Numbered from the stretch's first letter, positions 1 through 7,586 are shown. The stretch is DNA of 10,327 bases from Planctomycetota bacterium (GCA_030616465.1 JAUWXH010000025.1:1-10327); one strand, 5' to 3'. Translations and numbers: made by a program. The notes: a model not told the origin generated them from the letters alone.

Positions 1-535
1 CCTCCTCCGAGGGATCTTCCCCTTCGAGCGTCAACAGAACCGGGATGATCTGGAACCCCGGCATCTCCCCCTGGGCTATCTTCTTGTATTGCGCCAAAGC
101 ACCCTTTTTTTCCTTGCTGCCGATCTTGTTCTCGATCAGCAGGCACCACTTGTCGTTGCGGCTCCGCGCGAGGATGTCGATGTTTTGCCACTCCCGCATA
201 ACCTCGACGTCGTTGAAGCCCATGAGTTCGACCTGGGCGGGTGTGAGCGAGACATCGACTTGGTCGTTCTCCATCAGCAGCCGGGATAGGAAACGCCGCA
301 GGAACGTGTCGCCAAGGCCATGGGTTTCAGTGGGCGTCAGAAGCCACGCCAGGACGTTGCTGTGGCGAATCTCAGCTCTTTCGATCCGCAGAACACGGAA
401 GAGGTTGAACCCCGCCAGGCGGGCGTTCAACGCCTCAAGCTCCTGGTTGTCCACCAGGAAGGCGTCGAGCAGCCGCTGCTTGTCGGCCGAAGTGGATAGG
501 CTATTCGCGGCCATGGGGTCGCCCTGCTTGGTCAT
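1..535 (-). CDS. PD-(D/E)XK nuclease family protein, N-terminal part (runs off the window)
   Basis: The minus strand is open from an ATG at 535 to the window edge and shows 178 residues; the C-terminus lies outside. The visible part matches, from memory, the PDDEXK_4-type layout: an E-x-x-HSN-x-LAWLL segment (about residues 55-65), HGLGD (72-76), a REWQNID strand with Asp120, then the IENKI strand giving E135-x-K137, followed by QY (149-150) and a strand ending LLTLEGEDP. Asp120 with E135-x-K137 forms the expected metal-binding nuclease core. Substrate is unknown; such proteins often occur singly in accessory regions and some may act on foreign DNA. An in-frame ATG at 514 is an alternative start. 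The gene lies 40 nt downstream of metH on the same strand, so read-through is possible. A weak hairpin (549-574) in the gap has no U-tract. Family assignment is fairly sure; function is not. Confidence 0.8.
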   Translation of the reverse strand, partial: MTKQGDPMAANSLSTSADKQRLLDAFLVDNQELEALNARLAGFNLFRVLRIERAEIRHSNVLAWLLTPTETHGLGDTFLRRFLSRLLMENDQVDVSLTPAQVELMGFNDVEVMREWQNIDILARSRNDKWCLLIENKIGSKEKKGALAQYKKIAQGEMPGFQIIPVLLTLEGEDPSEE

Positions 536-575
536 TTGCGCGTCCCGGCTCCACGATCTGACCTCACGCTGGAGA

Positions 576-3500
576 CTAGCGCACGTTAAAGTACCGCGCC
601 TCCGGGTGGTATGTCACGACTGCGCTGGTCGTCTGCTCGGGGTCGAACTGGTATTGCTCGCTGAGCGCGATGCCGATGCGCTCCGGCTTCAGCAGCTTCA
701 TCAGCGGGACCTGCTCTTCCAGGTTCGGGCAGGCGGGGTAGCCGAAGCTGTAGCGGCTGCCCTGGTAGCCCTGCTTGAACAGCGCCGGCAAGTCGCGGAC
801 GTCCTGGCCGGCGACGCCCAGCTCGCCGCGGATCTGCTTGTGAATGAGCTCCGCCAACGCTTCGGCCAGCTCGACGCCGAGACCGTGTAGGAACAGGTAC
901 TGCTGGTATTCGTTCTGCTCGAACCACTGTCGGGCGACCGTGCTGACGCGCCGGCCGGCGGTCACAATGAAGAACGGAGCCACATCCACAGGACCGGCAC
1001 CTAGCGGCCGCCAGAAATCCGACAGGCACCAGTACGGCTGCTTCTTTTGCCGTGGAAAGCGGAAACGCGCCAGCACGTGCCCGTGCAGCTCCGGGCGGTC
1101 GAGATCAGCCGGCGGCGGCTCGAAGATGATCAGATCGTCGCCGTCGGAATTGCACGGCCAGTACCCGTAAATGGCCTGCGGCTGGAGGATGTTCTCCCGC
1201 TCGCAGCGCTCGACGAGTGCGCGGTAGACGGGCCGGATTTCGGCGTCCACGTGTCGCTTCCAGGTTTCGCCGGAGCGGCGCTTCTTAGGAAACCCCCATT
1301 GCACCTGAAAGAGCATGGCCTCGTTGACGTAGGCCAGCGCCGCCTTCATCTCGATTCGTTCGAGGACGCGCGGACCCCAGAACGGCGGGCGCGGCACCGG
1401 GTAATCATGGCCGATATCCGAATGCGGCACCTCGACGAGCCCCGCCTCGGCGGCCTCCTTCGCGGCCCGTTCCGCTTCGGTCGCACGCAAGAGTTCAGCC
1501 GTTTCCTTGTCCAGCGGCTTCAGCCCGTAGCGCTGCTCGGCCAGGAGCTGGAATTGCTCGGCGTCGGGGACCTCGGCCGCGACCTTCTCTTCCCACGCGG
1601 CGCGCTGTGCGGCCTCGGCCGCCGCTTTGGTCTCCATGACCCGGCCCATGAGTTCCAGGCCCGCGAAGGCATCCTGGGCGTAGTGGACCGGTCCCTTGTA
1701 GGCTCCGCGCAGGTCGTCCTCGACGTACTTCCGCGTCAGCGCCGCACCACCCAGGATCACCGGCACGGTGATACCTTGCTCGGCAAGCACCTCGAGGTCC
1801 TCACGCATCACCATTGCAGACTTGACCAGCAGCCCGCTGAGGCCGATCGCGTCGGCGTCGTGCTCCCGCCAGGCGTTGATGATGTTGCCGATCGGCTGCT
1901 TGATCCCCAGGTTGTAGACCTTATAGCCGTTGTTGCTGAGGATGATGTCCGCCAGGTTCTTACCGATGTCGTGCACGTCGCCGCGCACCGTGGCCAGCAC
2001 GATCTTGCCGCGCGCCTGACCCTCGACCCGATCCATGTGCGGCTCGAGATGGGCGACGGCGGCCTTCATCGCCTCGGCCGACTTGAGCACAAACGGGAGC
2101 TGCATCTGCCCCGTGGCGAACAGCTCGCCAACCGCCCTCATCCCCTCGAGCAGGAGCTCATTGATGATGTAAAGCGGGTTGTACTTTTGCAGGGCCTGGT
2201 CCAGGTCGGCCCCCAGGCCCGCTCGCTGACCGTCGATGATCCGTTGCTTCAGCCGGGCTTCGATCGGCAGATCAGCGATCCCGACCGTCTCGCCGATCTC
2301 CTCGCCCTCCGCGAACAGACCGACGAATCGCTCCAGCGGGTCGCCCCTCTCGCGACGGTCATGGATCAGATCGAGCGCGGCTTCCCAGCGCTCGTCGCTG
2401 ATCTGATTGCGCGGCAGGATCTTGCCGGCATGCACGATGGCGGCGGTGAGACCCCGCCGGCACGCTTCGTAAAGAAAGGCCGAGTTCAGCACGACGCGTG
2501 CGGCAGGCCGCAAACCAAAGCTCACGTTGCTGACGCCCAGGATCGACTGACAGCGCGGAAACCTCCTCATGACGGCTTCGACGCCGTCGAGCGTCTCCAG
2601 CCCGAGCCGGCGATCTTGCTCGTTGCCGGTCGTGATCGGGAACGTCAGACAGTCAAAGAAGATGTCCTCCTCTCTGATGCCGTACTTGTCGGTGAGCAGC
2701 TCGTGGATGCGCGTGGCGATGGCCAGCTTGCGCTCGGCGGTCTTTGCCATCGGCTGCTCCGAATCGTCGTCGATCATCAGGGCGACGACGGCGGCGCCGA
2801 ACTGCCGCAGCAACCGACAGACCTTCCGCATCTTCTCTTCACCGTCTTCGAGGTTGACGGAATTGACGATGCACTTGCCGCCGGCCAGTTTCAGCCCGGC
2901 CTCGATCACGGCGACCTCGGTGCTGTCGAGCATCAGCGGGGCGTTGACGTCGCTGCCGAAGCGGTTGACGACCGTATGCATGTCGGCCGTCCCATCGCGG
3001 CCGACGCAGTCCACGCACACGTCCAGCACGTGGGCGCCCTCGCCGATCTGCTCCTCGGCCATCTCCACCAGGCGGTCGATGTCGCCCTCGGCCAGCAGGC
3101 GCTTGAACTTGCGCGAGCCGTTGGTGTTGCAGCGCTCGCCGACGATCAGAAAGCTCGTGTCTTGCCGCACGGGGGTCGCCTGATAGAGGCTTGTGACGCA
3201 GGGCTCGGGGACGACTTGGCGCGGTCTGGGTTTGAGGCCCGAAACGGCTTTCGCAACCGCCCGGACGTGCTCGGGCGTGGTCCCGCAACATCCGCCGACG
3301 ATGTTCACGCCATCGACCTCGACGAACTCGCGCAGCCAGCGGGCGAGCTCGTCGGGCGTGAGGGGGAAGTGGGGGTGCCCATCAATGAGTTGGGGCAGAC
3401 CGGCGTTGGGGATGACGCTGATCCTGCGGGAGCACTGCTTGGCGAGGTAGCGTACGTGCTCGCTCATTTCCTGCGGGCCGGTGGCGCAATTCAGGCCGAT

Positions 3501-4166
3501 GACATCGACCTCCGGGTACGCCTCGATCGCGACGACAGCGGCGGCGATGTCCGTCCCCATCAGCATCGTGCCGGTTGTTTCCATCGTTACCTGGCACATC
3601 AGCGGCACGCGCCGACCGCAGGCCTCGAAGCCCATGCGGGCGGCTTGGATGGCGGTCTTGGTCTGGAGCAGGTCCTGACAGGTTTCAATCAGCAGCACAT
3701 CCGCCCCACCGTCCAGCAGACCGCGAACCTGCTCGACGTAGCTGTCGAGCAGATCGTCGTAACTTATTTGCCGCAAAGAGATTAGCTTCGTCCCCGGGCC
3801 GATCGAGCCGACCACGAAGCGGGGCCGCGCCGGCGTCGCGAACGCCTCGCAAGCCCGCCGCGCGATCCGCGCCGCAGACACGTTCAGCTCGTACGTTCGC
3901 TGCGCCAGGTCGAACTCGGCCAGGACCACCTTGTTGGCCCCGAACGTGTTGGCCTCGACCGCGTCGCAGCCGACTTCCAGGAAACCGCGGTGAATTTGCT
4001 CGATCGCGTCGGGACGCGTCAGGTTCAGGATCTCATTGCAGTTCTCCAGCCCCTCATAGTCGCTCAGCGGCAGGTTCAGGGCGTGGGCGCTTGTCCCCAT
4101 CGCCCCATCGAAAACGAGCACGCGCTGCTCGAGTTGTTCCAAGAATGCACAAGAGTCATGCGTCAC
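576..4166 (-). CDS. metH: Cobalamin-dependent methionine synthase
   Basis: This cytosolic enzyme transfers a methyl group from 5-methyltetrahydrofolate to homocysteine through methylcobalamin, making methionine. The 1196-residue protein has the full four-module layout and is close to the usual ~1200-residue length. The homocysteine-binding barrel (about 10-310) has zinc ligands Cys227 and the GGCCGTTPEH pair Cys293/Cys294. The pterin-binding barrel begins near 330 (VGERCNTNGSRKF). The B12 cap and Rossmann domains (about 640-840) carry GDVHDIGKN with cobalt-ligand His732. The AdoMet reactivation domain (about 930-1190) carries R1138-x-x-x-G-Y1143 in RYSFGYPACP. An Ala/Glu-rich linker (845-910) joins the last two. 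The start is GTG at 4166 because AAAGGTG sits 7 nt upstream and the next in-frame Met (residue 23) is inside the conserved FDGAMGT motif. It diverges from the TPR/alpha-CTD gene. No metF or corrinoid gene is seen here. Confidence 0.97.
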   Translation of the reverse strand: MTHDSCAFLEQLEQRVLVFDGAMGTSAHALNLPLSDYEGLENCNEILNLTRPDAIEQIHRGFLEVGCDAVEANTFGANKVVLAEFDLAQRTYELNVSAARIARRACEAFATPARPRFVVGSIGPGTKLISLRQISYDDLLDSYVEQVRGLLDGGADVLLIETCQDLLQTKTAIQAARMGFEACGRRVPLMCQVTMETTGTMLMGTDIAAAVVAIEAYPEVDVIGLNCATGPQEMSEHVRYLAKQCSRRISVIPNAGLPQLIDGHPHFPLTPDELARWLREFVEVDGVNIVGGCCGTTPEHVRAVAKAVSGLKPRPRQVVPEPCVTSLYQATPVRQDTSFLIVGERCNTNGSRKFKRLLAEGDIDRLVEMAEEQIGEGAHVLDVCVDCVGRDGTADMHTVVNRFGSDVNAPLMLDSTEVAVIEAGLKLAGGKCIVNSVNLEDGEEKMRKVCRLLRQFGAAVVALMIDDDSEQPMAKTAERKLAIATRIHELLTDKYGIREEDIFFDCLTFPITTGNEQDRRLGLETLDGVEAVMRRFPRCQSILGVSNVSFGLRPAARVVLNSAFLYEACRRGLTAAIVHAGKILPRNQISDERWEAALDLIHDRRERGDPLERFVGLFAEGEEIGETVGIADLPIEARLKQRIIDGQRAGLGADLDQALQKYNPLYIINELLLEGMRAVGELFATGQMQLPFVLKSAEAMKAAVAHLEPHMDRVEGQARGKIVLATVRGDVHDIGKNLADIILSNNGYKVYNLGIKQPIGNIINAWREHDADAIGLSGLLVKSAMVMREDLEVLAEQGITVPVILGGAALTRKYVEDDLRGAYKGPVHYAQDAFAGLELMGRVMETKAAAEAAQRAAWEEKVAAEVPDAEQFQLLAEQRYGLKPLDKETAELLRATEAERAAKEAAEAGLVEVPHSDIGHDYPVPRPPFWGPRVLERIEMKAALAYVNEAMLFQVQWGFPKKRRSGETWKRHVDAEIRPVYRALVERCERENILQPQAIYGYWPCNSDGDDLIIFEPPPADLDRPELHGHVLARFRFPRQKKQPYWCLSDFWRPLGAGPVDVAPFFIVTAGRRVSTVARQWFEQNEYQQYLFLHGLGVELAEALAELIHKQIRGELGVAGQDVRDLPALFKQGYQGSRYSFGYPACPNLEEQVPLMKLLKPERIGIALSEQYQFDPEQTTSAVVTYHPEARYFNVR

Positions 4167-4230
4167 GCCTGAGCACCTTTCGCAAACGGTGTCGTTTCAA
4201 TCGGCGGGTTCGACCGGGCGTCGCAGACTT

Positions 4231-4263
4231 GGGCAGTCGCTGCCCGGCCGTACTACGGTCGGG
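4231..4263 (-). promoter_or_regulatory. Two competing hairpins in the metH leader
   Basis: In the predicted metH leader, 4263-4243 can fold as an eight-position stem with one A-C mismatch around the loop TAGTA. Next, 4245-4231 can fold as GGGCAG/CTGCCC around a three-base loop. Both need the GGG at 4245-4243, so they exclude each other. There is no U-run behind the second hairpin, so it does not look like an intrinsic terminator. I see no recognisable cobalamin, SAM or SAH riboswitch core. In such GC-rich DNA hairpins also arise by chance. Confidence 0.25.
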
Positions 4264-4289
4264 GCGAGGCCGCGCATGCCGGGGCCCAC

Positions 4290-4317
4290 TTGCCGGCGGA
4301 AACCGGGGGGGTATTAT
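4290..4317 (+). promoter_or_regulatory. Sigma-70-like promoter for the TPR/alpha-CTD gene
   Basis: TTGCCG (4290-4295) and TATTAT (4312-4317) are separated by 16 nt, giving a predicted start near 4324 and a leader of about 42 nt. The -10 overlaps the metH -10 on the opposite strand, so polymerase should not occupy both at once. Prediction by eye only. Confidence 0.45.
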
Positions 4318-4321
4318 AACA
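4313..4321 (-). promoter_or_regulatory. Extended -10 promoter for metH
   Basis: On the minus strand the sequence TGTTATAAT contains a consensus -10 hexamer (TATAAT, 4318 to 4313) preceded by the TGn extension. The hexamer 17 nt upstream is a poor -35, which is tolerated by extended -10 promoters. Transcription would start near 4306 and give a leader of about 140 nt before the metH GTG. The same bases also form the plus-strand -10 of the divergent gene. Prediction by eye only. Confidence 0.55.
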
Positions 4322-4365
4322 AGCCTGAGGAAGATGACCTTGTCCTGTGCCCAGCGGGAGTGAGC

Positions 4366-5700
4366 ATGACGACCATCACCGAGGCGCCGACCGAGCTTTC
4401 GTCGTTTTTCGATGTGCCCGAGTTCGACCCCGTCACCTACGAAAGCTATGCCGACTTGGTCTACGCCTCCTCCAGGTCCCGCGAGCGGTTCGGAGAGCTG
4501 CTCGGCGAGTATCGTCAGCGAGTTGCCTGGGGAGACGGCGATCCGCTCAAGTTGGCGGTGGGGTTGTTGATCCTGGGCGACTTCGTGGAGGCCTTGGAGT
4601 GGTTCTCAAAGGCCCCCGACCGCGTGTATCGCCGCTATTACACCGGCAAGGCCAATCTGGGCCTGCGGCGCTTCGGCGACGCGCGGGCGGAATTCCAGCG
4701 GGCGGCCGCCAAGGGGTGGGACGCCTTCGAGATCGACATGCTCTGCGCTGCCGCTCACGTCGCGGAGGGCAAGCTAGCGGCCGCGGAGAAGCTCGTGAAG
4801 GAGCACGCCGCCGACGGCCAGGACCGCGGAGAGTGGTACTTCCTGTGCGGGCTGCTCGAGGAGCAGCGCGGGTCGCGGGCGGCGGCCATCGAGCAGTACG
4901 AGAAAGCCCTCATGCTCTGCCCCGACCACGTCCAGGCCATGTTCCGCTGCGCCTGGCTGTACGACATCCGCGGCGACGACGAAGAGGCCACCGAGCTCTA
5001 TCAGCGGCTGGCGCTCCAGCCGCGGGCGCACGTCCACGCGCTGATCAACCTGGCGGTGGTCTACGAGGACCTGGGCCGCTTCGACGAGGCGAGTGTTTGC
5101 CTGCGGCGGGTGTTGAAGGCGTACCCGAATCACGCGCGGGCCCGGTTGTTCGCCAAAGACGTCGATAGCGCCCGCGAGATGGTCATCGACGATTCCAGTG
5201 AGCAGCAGGCTGAGACGCGCAACCGGTTGCTCGAAACGCCGGTCAGCGAGTTCGAGTTGTCGGTGCGGGGCCGCAACTGCCTGAAGAAGATGCAGATCCA
5301 CACGCTCGGCGACCTGCTGCGCCTGACCGAAGCCGAGCTGCTCTCTTACAAGAACTTCGGGGAGACCTCACTGAACGAGATCAAGGCCCTGCTGGCCAAG
5401 AAGAGTCTGCGGCTCGGCCAGCCTCCCGAGGAAATCGACACCGCCGCTCTGGAGCAGGCGGTTGCCAAGCCGCCCGCCCCGGTCGGCAGTGAGGCCGTCC
5501 TGGCCAAGTCGGTCAGCGAGCTCGAGCTGTCGGTCCGGGCGCGCAGGTGCTTGCAGCGGCTCAACATCGTCACGGTCGGCAATCTCGTCCAGTGCAACGA
5601 AGTCGACCTGCTCGCCACGCGGAACTTCGGCGTCACCTCGCTCAACGAAATCAAGTCGCGCCTGGCCGAGCTGGGGCTCCAGTTGACCACCAAGCGTTAG
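4366..5700 (+). CDS. TPR protein with two RNA polymerase alpha C-terminal-like domains
   Basis: The 444-residue protein has TPR-like helical repeats across about residues 60-265 (for example 155-188 and 223-256, the latter with the typical YEDLGRFDEA pattern). Two copies of the RpoA C-terminal fold follow at 292-350 and 382-440, joined by a Pro/Ala-rich linker. Compared with the E. coli alpha-CTD, copy 1 keeps the DNA-contacting Arg265 and Asn268 equivalents (R301, N304) and the N-x-G-x-x-SL-x-EIK helix. Copy 2 keeps the Arg (R391) but has Arg394 at the Asn position. There is no alpha N-terminal dimerisation domain, so it is not an RNA polymerase subunit. A role in transcription or protein-protein contact at promoters is inferred. 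The start at 4366 is set by GGGAG five nt upstream; an in-frame extension back to 4189 would run through the promoter and metH leader. Similar fusions are, from memory, common in planctomycetes. Confidence 0.9.
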   Translation: MTTITEAPTELSSFFDVPEFDPVTYESYADLVYASSRSRERFGELLGEYRQRVAWGDGDPLKLAVGLLILGDFVEALEWFSKAPDRVYRRYYTGKANLGLRRFGDARAEFQRAAAKGWDAFEIDMLCAAAHVAEGKLAAAEKLVKEHAADGQDRGEWYFLCGLLEEQRGSRAAAIEQYEKALMLCPDHVQAMFRCAWLYDIRGDDEEATELYQRLALQPRAHVHALINLAVVYEDLGRFDEASVCLRRVLKAYPNHARARLFAKDVDSAREMVIDDSSEQQAETRNRLLETPVSEFELSVRGRNCLKKMQIHTLGDLLRLTEAELLSYKNFGETSLNEIKALLAKKSLRLGQPPEEIDTAALEQAVAKPPAPVGSEAVLAKSVSELELSVRARRCLQRLNIVTVGNLVQCNEVDLLATRNFGVTSLNEIKSRLAELGLQLTTKR

Positions 5701-5806
5701 GCCCGGTCGGCTGCCGTGAGGGGCGCCTTGAGAGATTCAGCCCGCAGTCAGAACAGACGTTCCCGCCCGTTCCCCGCGATGGTGTACCGCCCGTCAGGGG
5801 GCCCTG

Positions 5807-6937
5807 ATGACTGACGCCTTGGCGTTCCGGGTCTTGCGTCGTTGCGGGCACGCCCGCCGCGGCGTCATCTCCACCCCCCACGGGTCCATTGATACCCCGG
5901 CATTCATGCCCGTCGGTACGCGCGCCGCCGTGAAAGGCCTGACCCCCGCCCAACTGGCCGAGGCCGGCACACAGATCGTCCTGGCAAACACGTACCATCT
6001 GATGTTGCGGCCTGGTGCGGATGTCGTCCGGCAGTTGGGCGGTCTGCACGGATTCATGAGTTGGAGCAGGCCGATCCTCACGGACAGCGGCGGCTACCAG
6101 GTCTTCTCACTCGCCGACCTGCGGCGGGTTGACGACGAAGGGGTGGTCTTCCGCTCGCATATCGATGGTGCCACGGTCCACCTCACACCCGAATCCTCGC
6201 TGGCGGTGCAGAACCAGCTGGGGGCCGATCTGATCACGGCCTTCGACGAATGCCCGCCGTTGCCGACCGAGCAGCACGTCCTGCGACAAGCCGTCCGTCG
6301 CACGGTGGCCTGGGCGCGGCGTAGCCGGGCCGCCCACGCCCGCAGTGACCAGGCCCTCTACGGCATCGTGCAGGGCGGCCTGGACGCGGCCTTGCGGACC
6401 GAGTGCCTGGAGCAGTTGCTCGAAATCGGTTTCGACGGCTACGCCCTCGGCGGGTTGTCCGTCGGCGAGCCGCTGGCGGAGACGCACGCGTTCCTGGCGG
6501 AATTCACGCCACGCTTGCCGGACGACCGCCCCCGATACGTCATGGGGGTGGGCACGCCCGCGGATTTGGTAGCCGCCGTCGCCGCCGGCGCCGATCAGTT
6601 CGACTGCGTCCTGCCCACCCGCAACGGCCGCAAAGGCTACGCCTTCACCAGCCAGGGCGTGCTCCGCCTGCGGAACGCCCGTCATCGGCTCTCGGGCGAC
6701 CCGCTCGACCCGGCCTGCGGCTGCTACACCTGCCGCAATTTCTCGCGGGGCTATCTGCGGCACCTTTTCAGCAGTGGCGAGGTACTTGGTGCCACGCTGG
6801 TTTCCCTGCATAATGTCTGCTTCTATGAATCTCTGATGCGGCACATCCGGGCCGCCCTCGACGCGGGTGAGTTCGACACGTGGCGTCGGACCTTTGCGGA
6901 CGGGTCGGCGGCCGGCCGGAGCGAGGACGAAGAATGA
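5807..6937 (+). CDS. tgt: Queuine tRNA-ribosyltransferase (tRNA-guanine transglycosylase)
   Basis: This cytosolic enzyme exchanges guanine 34 in the anticodon of tRNA-Asp, -Asn, -His and -Tyr for the queuosine precursor preQ1. The 376-residue protein matches the bacterial family length. Seen directly: [11 protein letters not shown] with catalytic Asp93, the GIVQGG and [10 protein letters not shown] substrate-pocket segments, [13 protein letters not shown] with nucleophile Asp266, and the zinc site C304-x-C306-x-x-C309 with His335 (SLHN). All key residues are present. The ATG at 5807 follows AGGGGG (5796-5801) at five nt spacing. The gene starts 106 nt after the TPR/alpha-CTD gene; no convincing promoter or terminator is visible in that gap. 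Its stop codon overlaps the yajC start, so the two are almost certainly co-translated. No preQ1 synthesis genes are in the window. Confidence 0.97.
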   Translation: MTDALAFRVLRRCGHARRGVISTPHGSIDTPAFMPVGTRAAVKGLTPAQLAEAGTQIVLANTYHLMLRPGADVVRQLGGLHGFMSWSRPILTDSGGYQVFSLADLRRVDDEGVVFRSHIDGATVHLTPESSLAVQNQLGADLITAFDECPPLPTEQHVLRQAVRRTVAWARRSRAAHARSDQALYGIVQGGLDAALRTECLEQLLEIGFDGYALGGLSVGEPLAETHAFLAEFTPRLPDDRPRYVMGVGTPADLVAAVAAGADQFDCVLPTRNGRKGYAFTSQGVLRLRNARHRLSGDPLDPACGCYTCRNFSRGYLRHLFSSGEVLGATLVSLHNVCFYESLMRHIRAALDAGEFDTWRRTFADGSAAGRSEDEE

Positions 6938-7296
6938 TGGACTTCTGGACACTTATCGCGCAAGCAACACAACCCACGGGCCAACCTGGGCCCCAAGGTG
7001 GGGGCGATGCCTTCATGAGGATATTCGTCCCCATCATCCTGATGGTCGGCGTGTTCTACTGGATCATGATTCGCGGGCAGCGCAAGGACCGGCGAAGACA
7101 CACCGACATGCTCAGCGCGATCAAACGCAACGACCGGGTGCAGACCATCGGCGGCATCATCGGGACCGTGGTGGACGTGCGCGACGATCAGGTGGTGTTG
7201 AAGGTGGACGAAACCAGCAACGTCAAGATGCACTTCACCCGCGGCGCGATCAAGGAGGTGCTTGAGGAGACGCTGGCCGCCGGCCAGCGCAGGTGA
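6934..7296 (+). CDS. yajC: Sec translocon accessory subunit YajC
   Basis: YajC is a small inner-membrane protein that associates with SecDF and SecYEG in protein export. The 120-residue protein has a short N-terminal segment with a Gln/Gly/Pro-rich stretch, one membrane helix at about 28-46, a basic [10 protein letters not shown] segment marking the cytoplasmic side, and the family's C-terminal domain with [13 protein letters not shown] followed by a V-x-L-K-V-D-E strand. The ATG at 6934 overlaps the tgt stop as ATGA, and GAGGA lies six nt upstream; a second ATG at 6937 would shorten the protein by one residue. The tgt-yajC pair is a classic arrangement. It is usually followed by secD, but here the next DNA is a DUF58 remnant and an opposite-strand gene pair, so secDF must lie elsewhere. 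Confidence 0.95.
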   Translation: MMDFWTLIAQATQPTGQPGPQGGGDAFMRIFVPIILMVGVFYWIMIRGQRKDRRRHTDMLSAIKRNDRVQTIGGIIGTVVDVRDDQVVLKVDETSNVKMHFTRGAIKEVLEETLAAGQRR

Positions 7297-7348
7297 CGCC
7301 GCCTGCCGCGCCCGTACGTCCCGACCACCGGCGCATGTTCGTCGGCCC

Positions 7349-7380
7349 ATTTAACTGTTTGACCATTTAGCTACTTGACC
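7349..7380. repeat. AT-rich 16-nt imperfect tandem repeat
   Basis: Two adjacent 16-nt units (7349-7364 and 7365-7380) match at 13 of 16 positions; both begin ATTTA and end TTGACC. They are notably AT-rich for this genome and lie between yajC and the DUF58 remnant. TTGACC resembles a -35 element, but no matching -10 follows either copy. Confidence 0.6.
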
Positions 7381-7390
7381 CTCTGCCCCG

Positions 7391-7467
7391 ATGAGCTCCC
7401 TGCCCGCTATCTCGATCCGGAAGTCATTCAGCAAGTGAGCCGGCTCGATCTGCGGGCGCGCTTCATC
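7391..7467 (+). repeat. Direct repeat copy A (start of the DUF58 gene)
   Basis: This is 77 nt and matches 9341-9418 with three substitutions and one single-base deletion. Together with copy B it brackets the acidic two-gene unit. The two copies have the same orientation and begin about 1.95 kb apart. Confidence 0.9.
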
Positions 7468-7524
7468 TGTGAGTGTCCCCCCTACGGACCCTACACATTC
7501 CTGATCCTGCGGAATCGCCAGTCG
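7391..7524 (+). pseudogene. Internally deleted remnant of the DUF58 gene
   Basis: From its ATG at 7391, this stretch matches the first 78 nt of the intact DUF58 gene at 9341 with only three substitutions and one missing base. The missing base, after the fourth codon, shifts the frame. After 7467 the match fades. At 7498-7518 the sequence then matches the last codons of the intact gene (10271-10291) at 18 of 21 positions. That second match is in the same frame as the first (FLILRNR against FLIQRSR). The whole middle, including the metal-binding site, is absent, so no function is expected. The N-terminal match is certain; the C-terminal match is short and could be chance. No homology is seen upstream of the two ATGs. 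Confidence 0.75.
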
Positions 7525-7539
7525 CGGTCCGCGTTCACC

Positions 7540-7561
7540 GGCCGAAGCACCATGCTCGGCC
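7540..7561 (-). terminator. Hairpin downstream of the acidic lipoprotein gene
   Basis: A GGCCGA stem pairs with TCGGCC and can extend by three more pairs past a one-base bulge, with a three-base loop. It begins 26 nt beyond the lipoprotein stop codon on the minus strand, where a terminator is needed because the convergent yajC lies ahead. There is no U-tract, so this is only a candidate. Confidence 0.25.
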
Positions 7562-7586
7562 ACAGACCCGTTCTTGGGGCTGTTTG

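Noticed and set aside
45..890. A 281-codon plus-strand open frame across the nuclease gene and the end of metH
   Set aside because: It is antisense to two supported genes, has no recognisable domain and no convincing ribosome binding site.
1047..3785. A 912-codon open frame on the plus strand, antisense to metH
   Set aside because: Long antisense frames are common opposite GC-rich genes. Its translation shows no family motif, and metH on the other strand is unambiguous.
4189..4365. N-terminal extension of the TPR/alpha-CTD protein by 59 residues
   Set aside because: It would run through the predicted promoter and overlap the metH leader, and it lacks a ribosome binding site; the ATG at 4366 has GGGAG at good spacing.
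4167..4365. Cobalamin, SAM or SAH riboswitch upstream of metH
   Set aside because: I looked for it because of the gene, but found no recognisable core sequence; only GC-rich hairpins are present.
6880..6933. An upstream start for yajC
   Set aside because: The extension lies inside tgt and is unlike YajC; the ATGA overlap at 6934 with GAGGA upstream is the standard arrangement.
7321..7345. CCGAC/GTCGG inverted repeat after yajC as a terminator
   Set aside because: A five-pair stem with a 15-nt loop and no U-tract is not convincing.
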